A DNA stretch of 63,246 nt from JBAWXE01 sp037144255. GTDB taxonomy: Bacteria > Bacteroidota > Bacteroidia > Chitinophagales > Chitinophagaceae. Below are positions 45,762-54,517 of this stretch, in pieces. Where the stretch lies: positions 1-63,246 of the forward strand of contig JBAWXE010000007.1 in NCBI GenBank assembly GCA_037144255.1. The letters run 5' to 3'. Under the pieces are notes generated by a model, which saw nothing but the letters and a program-made list of their open reading frames with translations, was not told the origin of the DNA and ran no database searches. A program made the translations under genes and the position numbers. Each line of letters begins with the position of its first letter. Positions within the stretch are counted from its first letter, which is position 1.

Positions 45762-46613
45762 TTATCTAAAAGAATTTATGTACTTATCTATATCCCTACT
45801 GAATTCGGGTTTATCTACTAATTTCTTGCACTGTTCAAAAAGTTCTATTGCTTTTGCTTTATCACCTTTTCCTTTAAATGCTTCAGCCAAAGAATATAAA
45901 GCTTCAGCATTTGCAGGTTCTACTCTCAGTATTGTCTCAAAGCGTTTGATCGCTTTATCAAACTGACCCGATTGTATGGCCAATTGCCCTAGGAGCATAT
46001 TAGCAGGTACATTGTTCGAATCTTTTTGAGTGATACCCCTCAGCAACTGTACTCCCTGCATCGTTTGTCCGGTTATCACCAGGCCTTTTGCAAGACCTAT
46101 CTGCGCACTGTCATTTTCCGGATTGATCTGTAAAGCTCTTTGAAAACACTCTATAGACTGCTCTGCTTCCCACATCTGCACACGCTCAGAGCTGTCTGCG
46201 CTCATCCTGTCTAAAAAATATTGGGCTGCAAAGGTGAGCTTTTTTTCGGAATTCTCCAATTTAGCTGCTTTTGCCACATAATAGGCTGCTATTGTCAGCT
46301 GTTTATGCTGTTTCCAGAGCTGGGCCAGTTGAGTAAACAAAGGAGCCATCCCGGTGGAGTCGTGGATGGCTGCAATTTGTTTTTCAATATTAGATATCTC
46401 AGTGGTTGCATGCTCAGGTACCTGAGTTCTGGCCGCACTGAGCATAGAATCGAATGATGCCGGTATGATAGCCGGAGCTGAGCTGACACCAGCTGCCATT
46501 GGCGGGGTGGCTCCATTACCTGTTTTAGCAGGGGGTATAGTATTACCACCCCAGTAAAGGGCTGCTAAAAGAACAAGGGCTGCTACAATGGTTATATAAT
46601 GTACGGGGCGCAA
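45762..46613 (-). CDS. Membrane-anchored TPR protein
   Basis: 283 residues. One N-terminal membrane segment (ITIVAALVLLAALYWGG) is followed by a Pro/Ala-rich linker and, from about residue 75, four or five TPRs, including SIECFQRALQINPENDSAQ, NVPANMLLGQLAIQSGQFD and AEALYSLAEAFKGKGDKAK. No ATG exists near the start: a stop codon lies only three codons upstream, so the TTG at 46613 (MRPVHYI) is the likely initiator. A full-consensus promoter is just upstream, giving a 12-base leader. Its periplasmic TPRs suggest a scaffold role. Operon with the basic peptide and rng. Confidence 0.82.
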   Translation of the reverse strand: MRPVHYITIVAALVLLAALYWGGNTIPPAKTGNGATPPMAAGVSSAPAIIPASFDSMLSAARTQVPEHATTEISNIEKQIAAIHDSTGMAPLFTQLAQLWKQHKQLTIAAYYVAKAAKLENSEKKLTFAAQYFLDRMSADSSERVQMWEAEQSIECFQRALQINPENDSAQIGLAKGLVITGQTMQGVQLLRGITQKDSNNVPANMLLGQLAIQSGQFDKAIKRFETILRVEPANAEALYSLAEAFKGKGDKAKAIELFEQCKKLVDKPEFSRDIDKYINSFR

Positions 46614-46631
46614 ACTATATCAGATTTTGCG

Positions 46632-46660
46632 CAAATGTAGCAAATACCTGCTTGTGGCAA
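46632..46660 (-). promoter_or_regulatory. Promoter of the TPR - basic peptide - rng unit
   Basis: On the minus strand TTG (46658-46660), an 18-bp spacer and TACATTTG (46632-46639) match the Bacteroidota consensus. It lies between the HU stop (46670) and the TPR start (46613). Confidence 0.6.
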
Positions 46661-46669
46661 GGTATTTAC

Positions 46670-46990
46670 TTAGTCTTCCAAGTCGGTTTCTTTGTGAGCT
46701 ACCAGATCATATTTAGAATCCTTCACTGCGTGGATGAATTCTTTAGCCGGTTTAAAAGATGGTATAAAATGTTCAGGTATCTCTACCGCCACATTTTTCT
46801 TGATATTGCGGCCCACTTTAGCTGCACGTTTCTTCAGTATAAAACTACCGAAACCACGTACATAAACTGGTTCGCCCTCTACAAGTGATTCTTTTACTTC
46901 TTTGAAAAACGCTTCAAGCGCTACAAGAATATCTACTTTAGGAATGCCTGTTTTCTCGGCAATGCTGGTCACTACATCTGCTTTTCTCAT
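46670..46990 (-). CDS. HU/IHF-family DNA-binding protein
   Basis: 106 residues: the HU dimerisation helices (KADVVTSIAEKTGIPKVDIL) and the beta-arm with VYVRGFGSFILKKRAAKVGR, IPEHFIPSFKPAKEF. The Pro that intercalates into DNA in HU proteins is in the EIPEHFIPSFKPA region. About 15 extra residues follow the normal C-terminus (KYDLVAHKETDLED). It bends DNA non-specifically in the nucleoid. It is the first gene of the group leading to rng; the TPR gene has its own promoter. Confidence 0.93.
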   Translation of the reverse strand: MRKADVVTSIAEKTGIPKVDILVALEAFFKEVKESLVEGEPVYVRGFGSFILKKRAAKVGRNIKKNVAVEIPEHFIPSFKPAKEFIHAVKDSKYDLVAHKETDLED

Positions 46991-47561
46991 ATGGTGGAAT
47001 TTTAAAACTTATTGTTCTGTATTATATATTATTTAATTATATATTGTCAGTAAATCTAGTATGTTATTCTCAAAATATCCTATGCTAAAAAAATAGAAGC
47101 TGGTTACTAATGGATTATTGTGCAAAAATCACACCAAAAAATATCGTTTACAAAATTATCGTTTCTATTAAAAGGCTAATAATCAAATAGATACTACAAT
47201 ATTTTCATGAAAACCGCTACCATGTTCATTCCTGTAATTATATACATATTTTCATATCAATATTTACTTCAAGCATGAAATAATAATTTCTTTTTACAAT
47301 AAATAAATACACAATATAAAAATACATACTGTGGAATTTATTTCTCAAATCGTGGTAGTTGTTTTTTAAAATCTGTAGAATTATATATACATAATCAAAT
47401 GAAAAACCTAAAAGGCACAAATAAATTTTGTGCTAATATGGTTTAATACAATGTTTTAAACAAGCTGACATAATTTAATATCTAGTAAAGAAAGTAGTAA
47501 TAAGGATAAAAAACCTAGAAAAATTTGCAAGTACTACTTTTGCAGAGTAAAAATAACAATA
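46991..47561. other. AT-rich intergenic region between HU and ctaA
   Basis: 571 bp, divergent. Apart from the -7 element of ctaA (47535-47542) I see no ORF with coding character, no repeat and no strong hairpin. The HU promoter could not be picked out. Confidence 0.55.
47535..47542 (+). promoter_or_regulatory. Putative -7 element of ctaA
   Basis: TACTTTTG is an exact TAnnTTTG match, 19 bp before the GTG at 47562. No good TTG is at -33. Confidence 0.4.
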
Positions 47562-48614
47562 GTGGAAGATGTACAAAAGCGTAAGGCTGTAGCTTATTGG
47601 TTGTTAGCGGGAGTTTTCATCATAGTGATACAAGTACTATTGGGGGGTATTACCAGACTCACCGGTTCAGGTTTATCGATTACTGAGTGGAAACCCATCA
47701 TGGGGGCATTACCACCTATGAATGAGGGACAATGGAATGAAGCTTTTGATAAATACAAGCAAATAGCACAATTCAAGTACCTGAACAGTCATTTTGCACT
47801 GAGTGATTTTAAATTTCTTTTTTTCTGGGAATGGTTTCACAGACTATGGGCCAGAATGCTGGGAGTAGTTTTTGCAGTGGGATTCGTCTACTTTTTGTTC
47901 AAACGATATTTCGATAAAGAAATGATCGTACCCTTTATCATCCTTTTTTTATTAGGGGGATTGCAGGGACTAATCGGATGGAAAATGGTAAAGAGTGGTC
48001 TGAATGATACTTCTTTGTTTGTAAACCATATAAAACTCGCCATACACTTTATAGCTGCAATGGGATTGTTATGTTATACATTATGGTTTGCACTACAATT
48101 ATTAATACCTCAAGAGGAAAGGACTAGCAATAAAAAGCTGCACACTATGACCATAGTAGTAATAAGCTTACTAACCTTACAACTGATATATGGCGCTTTT
48201 ATGGCCGGACTGAAAGCTGCCATGGTAGCAGCTACCTGGCCAACGATCAATGGAATGTGGTTGCCCGACGGAATGTTCTCTAACAGTTTTATCAATCACC
48301 CCATCAATGTACATTTTGTACACAGAGCAATGGCTTATTTATTATTGATAGTACTGGGTATTTGGTTTGTATCTGCCAATAAACATGCTAAAGAACAACA
48401 AGCAATACTATTTCAAAAGGCATCGAGATGGCCCTTGATATTAGTGATAGTTCAAGTAATGTTAGGTATAGTAACTGTGATCAGTGCGCCTAAAATAGTA
48501 TTCGGCCAATTCGGTTCATTTGAATTGCTGGCAGAATTGCATCAATTGGTAGCCATGTTCTTACTGATATCACTGATAGTAAATCTATACCTCATAAGTA
48601 AAGTAAAGGCATAA
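47562..48614 (+). CDS. ctaA: Heme A synthase (CtaA/COX15 family)
   Basis: Converts heme O to heme A for cytochrome oxidase, in the inner membrane. 350 residues, eight helices. The family opening LLGGITRLTGSGLSITEWKP is exact, and the heme-ligand histidines sit in FHRLWARMLGV, HIKLAIHFIAA, HRAMAYLLLI and LAELHQLVAMF. Starts with GTG; no ATG exists upstream or early downstream. No oxidase genes are adjacent. Confidence 0.95.
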   Translation: MEDVQKRKAVAYWLLAGVFIIVIQVLLGGITRLTGSGLSITEWKPIMGALPPMNEGQWNEAFDKYKQIAQFKYLNSHFALSDFKFLFFWEWFHRLWARMLGVVFAVGFVYFLFKRYFDKEMIVPFIILFLLGGLQGLIGWKMVKSGLNDTSLFVNHIKLAIHFIAAMGLLCYTLWFALQLLIPQEERTSNKKLHTMTIVVISLLTLQLIYGAFMAGLKAAMVAATWPTINGMWLPDGMFSNSFINHPINVHFVHRAMAYLLLIVLGIWFVSANKHAKEQQAILFQKASRWPLILVIVQVMLGIVTVISAPKIVFGQFGSFELLAELHQLVAMFLLISLIVNLYLISKVKA

Positions 48615-48724
48615 GCAACTCTGAGTAGCCTGTACAATATATACTCAATAGTTAACTGCGAATAAATTAGCAAGGTATTAGCAGAAAAAATTGTAGTTTA
48701 AAGTATCAAAACTGCAAGGTTGCT

Positions 48725-50956
48725 ATGCGTAAAGCACTGAGAAGCATATATTTTTTTCTACCGGTGCAATTGTTATTTCTGCATTTTCGCAGATACCAGA
48801 TGCTTCTTATTTTCTGGGTCATCATCTTTGCTACTGTTACGGGAAATTTTGCCTCTCATTTTGGTGCGTCTTCTTTGTTCCTTTCTCCTGAGTATCTAGG
48901 TGATGTGAATTTCTTAAGTATGATGCTTTTAGGTGGTGCCATGACCGTATTCATTATGGCCTGGCATATCACCACTTTTATCATACACAGCCATCGTATA
49001 CCCTTTTTAGGTGCTACGAGACAATCATTCCTAAAATATTGCCTGAACAACTCATTATTGCCATTGGGCATTTTGATATTCTACTCAATCATCAGTGCCA
49101 GATTTCAGGTGAATAATGAGCATGCCGGTTTTAAGGAGATATTTCTTTTGCAAGCCGGATTTTATGTAGGTGCCACTTGTGTTACATTCTTATCATTCAT
49201 ATACTTTTTCAGAGTGGGACGTGATATGCTAAAAACAGTGATCACACATATTACCAATCCGGCTATGATAAGAGGTTTCATTCCTTATGATACGTTGGAT
49301 ATAGAACTGGACATCATACACGCAGAGACCTACCTATCTGAAACAATGAAGATAGAAAGTATCAAAGAGCTGGAAAGTTATCACCCACGATTTTTGAATA
49401 CTGTACTGAGAAGGCACCACCGTAATGCCATTGCAGCTACACTTTTTGCCTTTTCTTTTCTGGTAGTACTTGGCATCTTTATGGAGCAGCCTTTACTGCG
49501 TATACCAGCAGGAGCAGGTTTCCTGATACTATTTTCAGTAATGATGGGCTTAGTAGGAGCTGTAAAATATTTTTTGAGGAGTTGGGAGATAATAGGTTGG
49601 GGCTTGTTCCTGATCATGATGTCGGTAGCTGTAAAAGAACGTGTATTTGATCTGCGAAGTATAGCCTATGGTGTGAACTACCATACTACCAGTGAGCAAC
49701 AACCAATATATAGCTATACCAACCTGCGTAAAATATTCAGCCCTGAACGGTACGAGGCAGATAAAAAATATGGTACTGAAAGACTAGAGAACTGGAAAAA
49801 CAAAAGAGGCATAGCAGGTGATACGAATCCACCATTAATAGTAGTAAACATTAGTGGAGGTGGAACCCGATCTGCCTATTGGACATTTCGAACATTACAG
49901 CATTTGGATAGTATGACACATGGGCGTATATTCTCTAACACTGTATTGATAACCGGTGCATCGGGCGGTATGCTTGGGGCTGCTTACTGGCGAAGTATAC
50001 ATGATGCATATGCAGAAAAGACCTTAATAAACCCTTATGATGGGCAGTATCAGGCTAATATTGGAAAAGACCTATTAAACTCCATCATCTTCTCGATGGC
50101 GAGTGTGGATCTGGTATCGCCTATAGACAGGGTAAGTGTAGGTGGCTACTCTTACCCAAAAGACAGAGGTTATGCGATGGAGCAGGAGTTGATAGTGAAT
50201 ACTCAGGGATTGCTGGACAAGAAACTGGACTATTACCGAAAGAAAGAATATGAGGCAGAGGTACCAGCCATGATCATTAACGGAACGATAGTGAATGATG
50301 GACGAAAATTAATGATGTCTGCACAACCTGTAGGGTATCTTACTCAGCCTGAATACTCTTTGAAAGATACAGGAGCCACAGCAATTGATGCTGTGGATTT
50401 TGCTACATTCTTCCATGATCAAAATCCTTATAATCTACGCATCGCTTCTGCATTAAGAATGAATGCTACATTCCCGTACATATTGCCTGTAGTAAAATTA
50501 CCATCTATACCACAGATGAATATTATGGATGCAGGATTGATAGATAATTTTGGTACTGAACTGGCCAGCAGATATATATATGTGTATCGCGACTGGATAC
50601 TAAAGAACACCAAAGATGTGATCTTTCTGGAGATACGCGATACTAAAGAGAGTGAATTGTTTCCGCCGAGCGATCAAAATTCTTTATCAAAAATGATGAT
50701 AGACCCACTGATGGTAATACAAAACAAGTGGGAATCCATACAATCGTATAACCATTGTTATCTGAAAGAATATGCACCTTACTTTTTAGAAGGGAAAATG
50801 CATTTCATCACTTTTCAGTATATACCTGAAGAAGAGCGTGCCTATGCAGAATTGAATTTTCATCTGACCCAAAAAGAAAAGCTGGACATCTACCAATCGA
50901 TAGATAAACCTCAGAATAAAAAGGCCATAGAAACACTATTGCAGTTACTTCAATAG
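48725..50956 (+). CDS. Patatin-like phospholipase with N-terminal membrane domain
   Basis: 743 residues. The first 330 or so hold about seven hydrophobic segments (for example LLIFWVIIFATVTGNFASHF and MLLGGAMTVFIMAWHITTF). The patatin domain follows: VVNISGGGTRSAYWTF (oxyanion loop GGGxR/K), ITGASGGMLGAAYW (nucleophile Ser in GxSxG), and MDAGLIDNFG with the dyad Asp in the D-G/A-G position. Such lipases cleave acyl esters of phospholipids. The membrane domain is unusual for simple patatins, so it should work at the inner membrane on its own lipids (inference). The gene ends 2 bp from converging hutH. Confidence 0.85.
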   Translation: MRKALRSIYFFLPVQLLFLHFRRYQMLLIFWVIIFATVTGNFASHFGASSLFLSPEYLGDVNFLSMMLLGGAMTVFIMAWHITTFIIHSHRIPFLGATRQSFLKYCLNNSLLPLGILIFYSIISARFQVNNEHAGFKEIFLLQAGFYVGATCVTFLSFIYFFRVGRDMLKTVITHITNPAMIRGFIPYDTLDIELDIIHAETYLSETMKIESIKELESYHPRFLNTVLRRHHRNAIAATLFAFSFLVVLGIFMEQPLLRIPAGAGFLILFSVMMGLVGAVKYFLRSWEIIGWGLFLIMMSVAVKERVFDLRSIAYGVNYHTTSEQQPIYSYTNLRKIFSPERYEADKKYGTERLENWKNKRGIAGDTNPPLIVVNISGGGTRSAYWTFRTLQHLDSMTHGRIFSNTVLITGASGGMLGAAYWRSIHDAYAEKTLINPYDGQYQANIGKDLLNSIIFSMASVDLVSPIDRVSVGGYSYPKDRGYAMEQELIVNTQGLLDKKLDYYRKKEYEAEVPAMIINGTIVNDGRKLMMSAQPVGYLTQPEYSLKDTGATAIDAVDFATFFHDQNPYNLRIASALRMNATFPYILPVVKLPSIPQMNIMDAGLIDNFGTELASRYIYVYRDWILKNTKDVIFLEIRDTKESELFPPSDQNSLSKMMIDPLMVIQNKWESIQSYNHCYLKEYAPYFLEGKMHFITFQYIPEEERAYAELNFHLTQKEKLDIYQSIDKPQNKKAIETLLQLLQ

Positions 50957-50958
50957 AA

Positions 50959-52437
50959 TTATCCTAACCATTGTTGCGGATCATTATCCAAGAAAAGTTC
51001 TGCAGCCATAAGGTCAGTATGCAAAATTCTATCCTGATCCATAAAGCTAACTTCCTTGCGGAATGCAGCCCATACTTTTTCAAGTGCTGGAGATGACTTG
51101 TGCGGATGACGGAAATCGATAGACTGAGCGGCTGTAAGTAATTCTATAGCCAGTACACGTTGTACATTCTGTATCACACGACGCAATTTAGTAGCTGCAT
51201 TGGCACCCATACTTACATGATCTTCCTGCCCATTGCTGCTGACAATACTATCAACAGAAGCAGGTGTACACAGTTGCTTGTTCTGACTAACAATAGCTGC
51301 AGCAGTGTACTGCGCTATCATAAAACCACTGTTAAGACCAGCAGCAGGCGATAAGAAAGGTGGCAGATTGCGTTGGCCACTGATCAATAAGTAAGTGCGG
51401 CGCTCAGATATATTTGCCAGCTCTGCCATAGCAATAGCCAGGAAATCGAGATGCAAAGCCAATGGCTGGCCATGGAAGTTGCCACCACTCATGATAGCAT
51501 CTTCGTCGTGAAACACTATAGGATTATCTGTTACAGAATTGATCTCTATTTCTACCACATTCGTTACTGTATCTACCACATCTTTACTGGCACCATGTAC
51601 CTGAGGCATACAGCGGAAAGAATAAGGATCCTGTACCTGTGTCTTAGGTTGTTGTTGTATTGTGCTACCCTGTAATAATTGCAGAATACGACGAGCTGTG
51701 TCTATTTGTCCCTTATGAGGACGCACACGATGTATAGGATGTTGGAAAGGCTCGTCTTTGGCCATGAAACCATCGGCCGATAAAGCCCCTATCACATCGG
51801 CCCAAAGCAATAGACGCTTAGACTTTAATAATGACCATGTAGCATAACTGCTCATGAACTGAGTACCATTGAGCAAGGCAAGGCCTTCTTTAGCAGCCAG
51901 TGGCATAGGTTGTAAGCCTACTTCCTTCAATACAGCATCAGCTTCGCGTTTCTCTCCTTTATATCTTACCCAACCCTTACCAAAGATAGGTAGTGTAAGA
52001 TGTGCTAATGGTGCCAGATCGCCGGATGCTCCTAAAGAACCTAATTCATATACAACTGGAGAAATACCCAAATTGTAAAAGTCTATGAGGCGTTGCACTA
52101 TCTCTGAGCGCACACCACTATATCCCTGACTGAGGCCATGTACTTTTAACAACAACATCCAGCGTACAATATCTTCCGGCACTTCATCTCCCATACCACA
52201 GGCATGTGAACATACCAGATTCTCTTGTAATTGTGCCAGCTCATTAGGTTCTACACGTACATTACATAATGAACCGAAACCGGTATTGATGCCGTAATAT
52301 GTATTGCCTTGCTTGAGTATGTTATCGAGATAAGCGCGATTGGTAGCTATGCGTTGTACAGCTGCAGCGGATATCTCTAATTTATTATTGCCTCTATTCT
52401 GTAAAATATTGAGGGATATATGTTCAGGTAATTCCAT
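50959..52437 (-). CDS. hutH: Histidine ammonia-lyase
   Basis: Removes ammonia from L-histidine to give urocanate, the first step of histidine use. The MIO cofactor triad is in GSLGASGDLAPLAHL (Ala-Ser-Gly). Further marks: GINTGFGSL near the N-terminus, SVTDNPIVF, and SIVSSNGQEDHVSMG. 492 residues from the ATG at 52435-52437 (MELPEHISL); the TTG extension at 52461 overlaps the promoter and is rejected. No hutU, hutI or hutG is in the window. Confidence 0.93.
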   Translation of the reverse strand: MELPEHISLNILQNRGNNKLEISAAAVQRIATNRAYLDNILKQGNTYYGINTGFGSLCNVRVEPNELAQLQENLVCSHACGMGDEVPEDIVRWMLLLKVHGLSQGYSGVRSEIVQRLIDFYNLGISPVVYELGSLGASGDLAPLAHLTLPIFGKGWVRYKGEKREADAVLKEVGLQPMPLAAKEGLALLNGTQFMSSYATWSLLKSKRLLLWADVIGALSADGFMAKDEPFQHPIHRVRPHKGQIDTARRILQLLQGSTIQQQPKTQVQDPYSFRCMPQVHGASKDVVDTVTNVVEIEINSVTDNPIVFHDEDAIMSGGNFHGQPLALHLDFLAIAMAELANISERRTYLLISGQRNLPPFLSPAAGLNSGFMIAQYTAAAIVSQNKQLCTPASVDSIVSSNGQEDHVSMGANAATKLRRVIQNVQRVLAIELLTAAQSIDFRHPHKSSPALEKVWAAFRKEVSFMDQDRILHTDLMAAELFLDNDPQQWLG

Positions 52438-52458
52438 GTCGTTTGGTAATTGTGGCAG

Positions 52459-52488
52459 CAAAAGTAACTATTCGGGATAAAAAGGCAG
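52459..52488 (-). promoter_or_regulatory. Putative promoter of hutH
   Basis: On the minus strand TACTTTTG (52459-52466) is an exact TAnnTTTG match, with CTG (one mismatch to TTG) 19 bp upstream at 52486-52488. Leader of about 15-20 bases. Confidence 0.45.
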
Positions 52489-52493
52489 AATGT

Positions 52494-53018
52494 CTATTTA
52501 ATTTGCCCCTTATCTTTTTCAATTATATCTCTCAGATCTTGTTCTACACTCTTTTTCACAGTTTCTACTATCCGGCCTACTTCTTTATGATCTTTTATCA
52601 ATATGATAGTGGGTACATTCTTTAGTTCGTATTGTTTATGTTCGGAGTATTTGGCTGTTTTGGCACGGTCTACGCCATACATACTATACTTTGCCATATT
52701 GTAGGCAGATAGCTGTAATACCTTGTAGAGTTTTGGGAGCATATTCTGAGAATCATCGCACCAAGTACCTAGTAATACAACCATATCGTAATATGCAAGA
52801 TTATTTTTGAGATAGACTATTGTTGCAGCTTCGGGCTTGTAATTATCAGTGCTGCTTTTGAACCAAGTAAATGAAGGTTCTTTTGCAAGATCATCGAAAG
52901 TAAAACGTCCTTTATATACTACCGCTTCATTTTCATTGTCTCGAGAAGTATCGTAATCAGACTGGGCATAAGAAGATCTACTCATTACTATGGCAATAAA
53001 TAATAAGATGGTTTTCAT
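52494..53018 (-). CDS. Secreted thioredoxin-fold protein with a CxxS site
   Basis: 174 residues, signal peptide ending SYAQ (about residue 19). The thioredoxin fold is recognisable: VVLLGTWCDDSQNMLPKLYK has the active-site position, and NVPTIILIKDHKEVGRI the cis-Pro (VPT). The active site reads CDDS: the second Cys is Ser, so it cannot form the usual disulfide and could work as a monothiol reductase, isomerase or binding protein. It immediately follows the MerR gene, whose stop codon is adjacent to this ATG, so both are probably cotranscribed. Confidence 0.75.
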   Translation of the reverse strand: MKTILLFIAIVMSRSSYAQSDYDTSRDNENEAVVYKGRFTFDDLAKEPSFTWFKSSTDNYKPEAATIVYLKNNLAYYDMVVLLGTWCDDSQNMLPKLYKVLQLSAYNMAKYSMYGVDRAKTAKYSEHKQYELKNVPTIILIKDHKEVGRIVETVKKSVEQDLRDIIEKDKGQIK

Positions 53019-53501
53019 TTATTTACCTAATTGATTGCGCATAGTTACCAATTGGTTTCGCAACTTGAGCAGCGATTTTTTAAGGTCTAAAGATTCTCCC
53101 ACAGCTACTTTGGTCTTTTCTTTGAGTTTTGCCTTAGCCCCGGCAATGGTGTACCCTTTTTCCTTTACAAGATGGTGGATAGTAAGTAATTCGCGAATCT
53201 GATCGGGAGTGAACAGTCTATCGCCTTTGCGTGTAGTACGTACTTTAAGCACAAACTCATTTGTCCAAAAGCGAATATGCGAGGTCTTTACTTTGAATAG
53301 GTCTGCTACTTCACCAATTGAATAATATTGTTTATTAGCTTCCCAGCCCTCCAGCAAAGAAGGTTTAGGTTCTTTCTTATCTGCTTTGGCAGGTTTTTCT
53401 TCAGTCTTTTGCTTTTTGGGTATTGCACGGCTTTTTCCTACAGCTTTTAACTGCTCAGGTTGCAACTCTTCTCCAAATAAGCTGAGGTTACGCGTACTCA
53501 T
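53019..53501 (-). CDS. MerR-family transcriptional regulator
   Basis: 160 residues. The winged-helix MerR domain is at about 58-130: YSIGEVADLFKVKTSHIRFW, RTTRKGDRLFTPDQIRELL, HLVKEKGYTIAGAKAKLKE. A basic, Lys/Pro-rich N-terminal arm of 55 residues precedes it. The ligand domain is very short, with only about 25 helical residues and no Cys for metal. In this family that fits MlrA-like or uncharacterised regulators. Downstream gene is the CxxS protein; whether it regulates it is open. Confidence 0.85.
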   Translation of the reverse strand: MSTRNLSLFGEELQPEQLKAVGKSRAIPKKQKTEEKPAKADKKEPKPSLLEGWEANKQYYSIGEVADLFKVKTSHIRFWTNEFVLKVRTTRKGDRLFTPDQIRELLTIHHLVKEKGYTIAGAKAKLKEKTKVAVGESLDLKKSLLKLRNQLVTMRNQLGK

Positions 53502-53712
53502 AAGTACAAGTTAGGAAATAGTTTTGAATTGAAATACGCTAACTGTACAATAAAATAAGGCTCAAATAGTGCTTTTTATCCCTTATTGAGATTTTTTTAG
53601 CACTGACCCAAGGGTTTGGCAAAGTTCTTACGTCTATATTAGAAACAGGGTAGAGTAATAGTCGGCCGGCCAGCTACACACCCCATGTTATCTTACTAAA
53701 ACCGCATGTTGT

Positions 53713-53877
53713 ATGATCAAGAATTTAAAAAATTACCGATACAGAATGTGCTATTACAAGGCCAGCCCCTATCTCGACTCTATTCGCTATGGCCGTTATA
53801 AGCCACAAGGGCCTGTACGCCTCTTATTTTATACCAGTAAAACTGTTCGTAAGGCAGATCAGCTTGCTCGTGCTTAA
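53713..53877 (+). CDS. Possible small basic protein (54 residues)
   Basis: ATG at 53713, TAA at 53875-53877. The peptide begins MIKNLKNYRYRMCYYKASPY and ends KTVRKADQLARA; it is rich in Tyr, Arg and Lys, with only two acidic residues. Codons such as CGC, GGC, GCC and CTC are commoner than in surrounding noncoding DNA, which argues for a real gene. It lies 58 bp before the sigma-factor ATG. I do not recognise a family. Confidence 0.4.
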   Translation: MIKNLKNYRYRMCYYKASPYLDSIRYGRYKPQGPVRLLFYTSKTVRKADQLARA

Positions 53878-53880
53878 AAA

Positions 53881-53911
53881 TTGGTTATATGAGGAATTAT
53901 TAGTATCTTTT
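53881..53911 (+). promoter_or_regulatory. Putative promoter of the sigma-factor gene
   Basis: TTG (53881-53883), 20-bp spacer, TATCTTTT (53904-53911, one mismatch to TAnnTTTG), 24 bp before the ATG at 53936. Confidence 0.45.
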
Positions 53912-53935
53912 TATTGAAACTGTAATCATTGACAC

Positions 53936-54517
53936 ATGCCCGCATATTCTGAACAGGAAATAATAGCTGGGTGCCGGAGTAAAAACCGGGCATTTCAAGA
54001 ACATCTGTACAAAACGTACTACAGCATGTTCCTGAAAGTGTGTGCGAGGTATGCAAAGGATATGGAAGATGCAGAACAATTATTGAATGACGGTTTCATG
54101 AAAATATTTGTTCATATCGAAAAATTCAGCAATCAAGGATCTTTTGAAGGTTGGATGAGACGCATCATGGTGAATACCTGTTTGGATTATCTGCGTAGCA
54201 GTTATGTAAAAGAAGCAAAATTGATGCAGGCAAAAGGAGTACCTGCAGAAGAAAGCCCAATAGCCATAAATAGTGATGTACTGGAAAGTATTGAATTCAA
54301 GGAACTGGTAAAAGTGATACAACTGTTACCTGTAATGACACGCACTGTGTTTAACCTCTATGTTTTTGATGGCTATACCCATGCGCAAGTAGCAGACTTG
54401 GTGCATATCAGTGAGAAGACCTCTCAGTGGCATGTACACCATGCTAGGACCTTGCTTCAGAAAAAGTTAAAAAATAATGATTCGCAAAAAGTAGTGTATG
54501 AGACCAAAAGAATTTGA
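53936..54517 (+). CDS. ECF-type RNA polymerase sigma factor
   Basis: 193 residues with regions 2 and 4 only. Region 2: HLYKTYYSMFLKVCARYAKD, DAEQLLNDGFMKIFVHI, EGWMRRIMVNTCLDYLR. Region 4: VIQLLPVMTRTVFNLYVFDG, then YTHAQVADLVHISEKTSQWH (helix-turn-helix). Typical extracytoplasmic-function sigma, which would direct RNA polymerase to a small regulon, often its own operon. The next gene overlaps it by 20 bp, so the two are translationally coupled, as usual for a sigma and its membrane partner. It has a plausible promoter of its own. Confidence 0.92.
   Translation: MPAYSEQEIIAGCRSKNRAFQEHLYKTYYSMFLKVCARYAKDMEDAEQLLNDGFMKIFVHIEKFSNQGSFEGWMRRIMVNTCLDYLRSSYVKEAKLMQAKGVPAEESPIAINSDVLESIEFKELVKVIQLLPVMTRTVFNLYVFDGYTHAQVADLVHISEKTSQWHVHHARTLLQKKLKNNDSQKVVYETKRI

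Noticed and set aside
47238..47420. 60-codon minus-strand frame between HU and ctaA
   Set aside because: Consists of Tyr, Ile, Asn and Lys from AT-rich DNA, as expected by chance.
53731..53757. Similarity of AAATTACCGATAC (53730s) to the rng terminator region near 43857
   Set aside because: About 24 of 27 positions agree, but it is a single AT-rich match with no second repeat unit; I do not count it as a third array.
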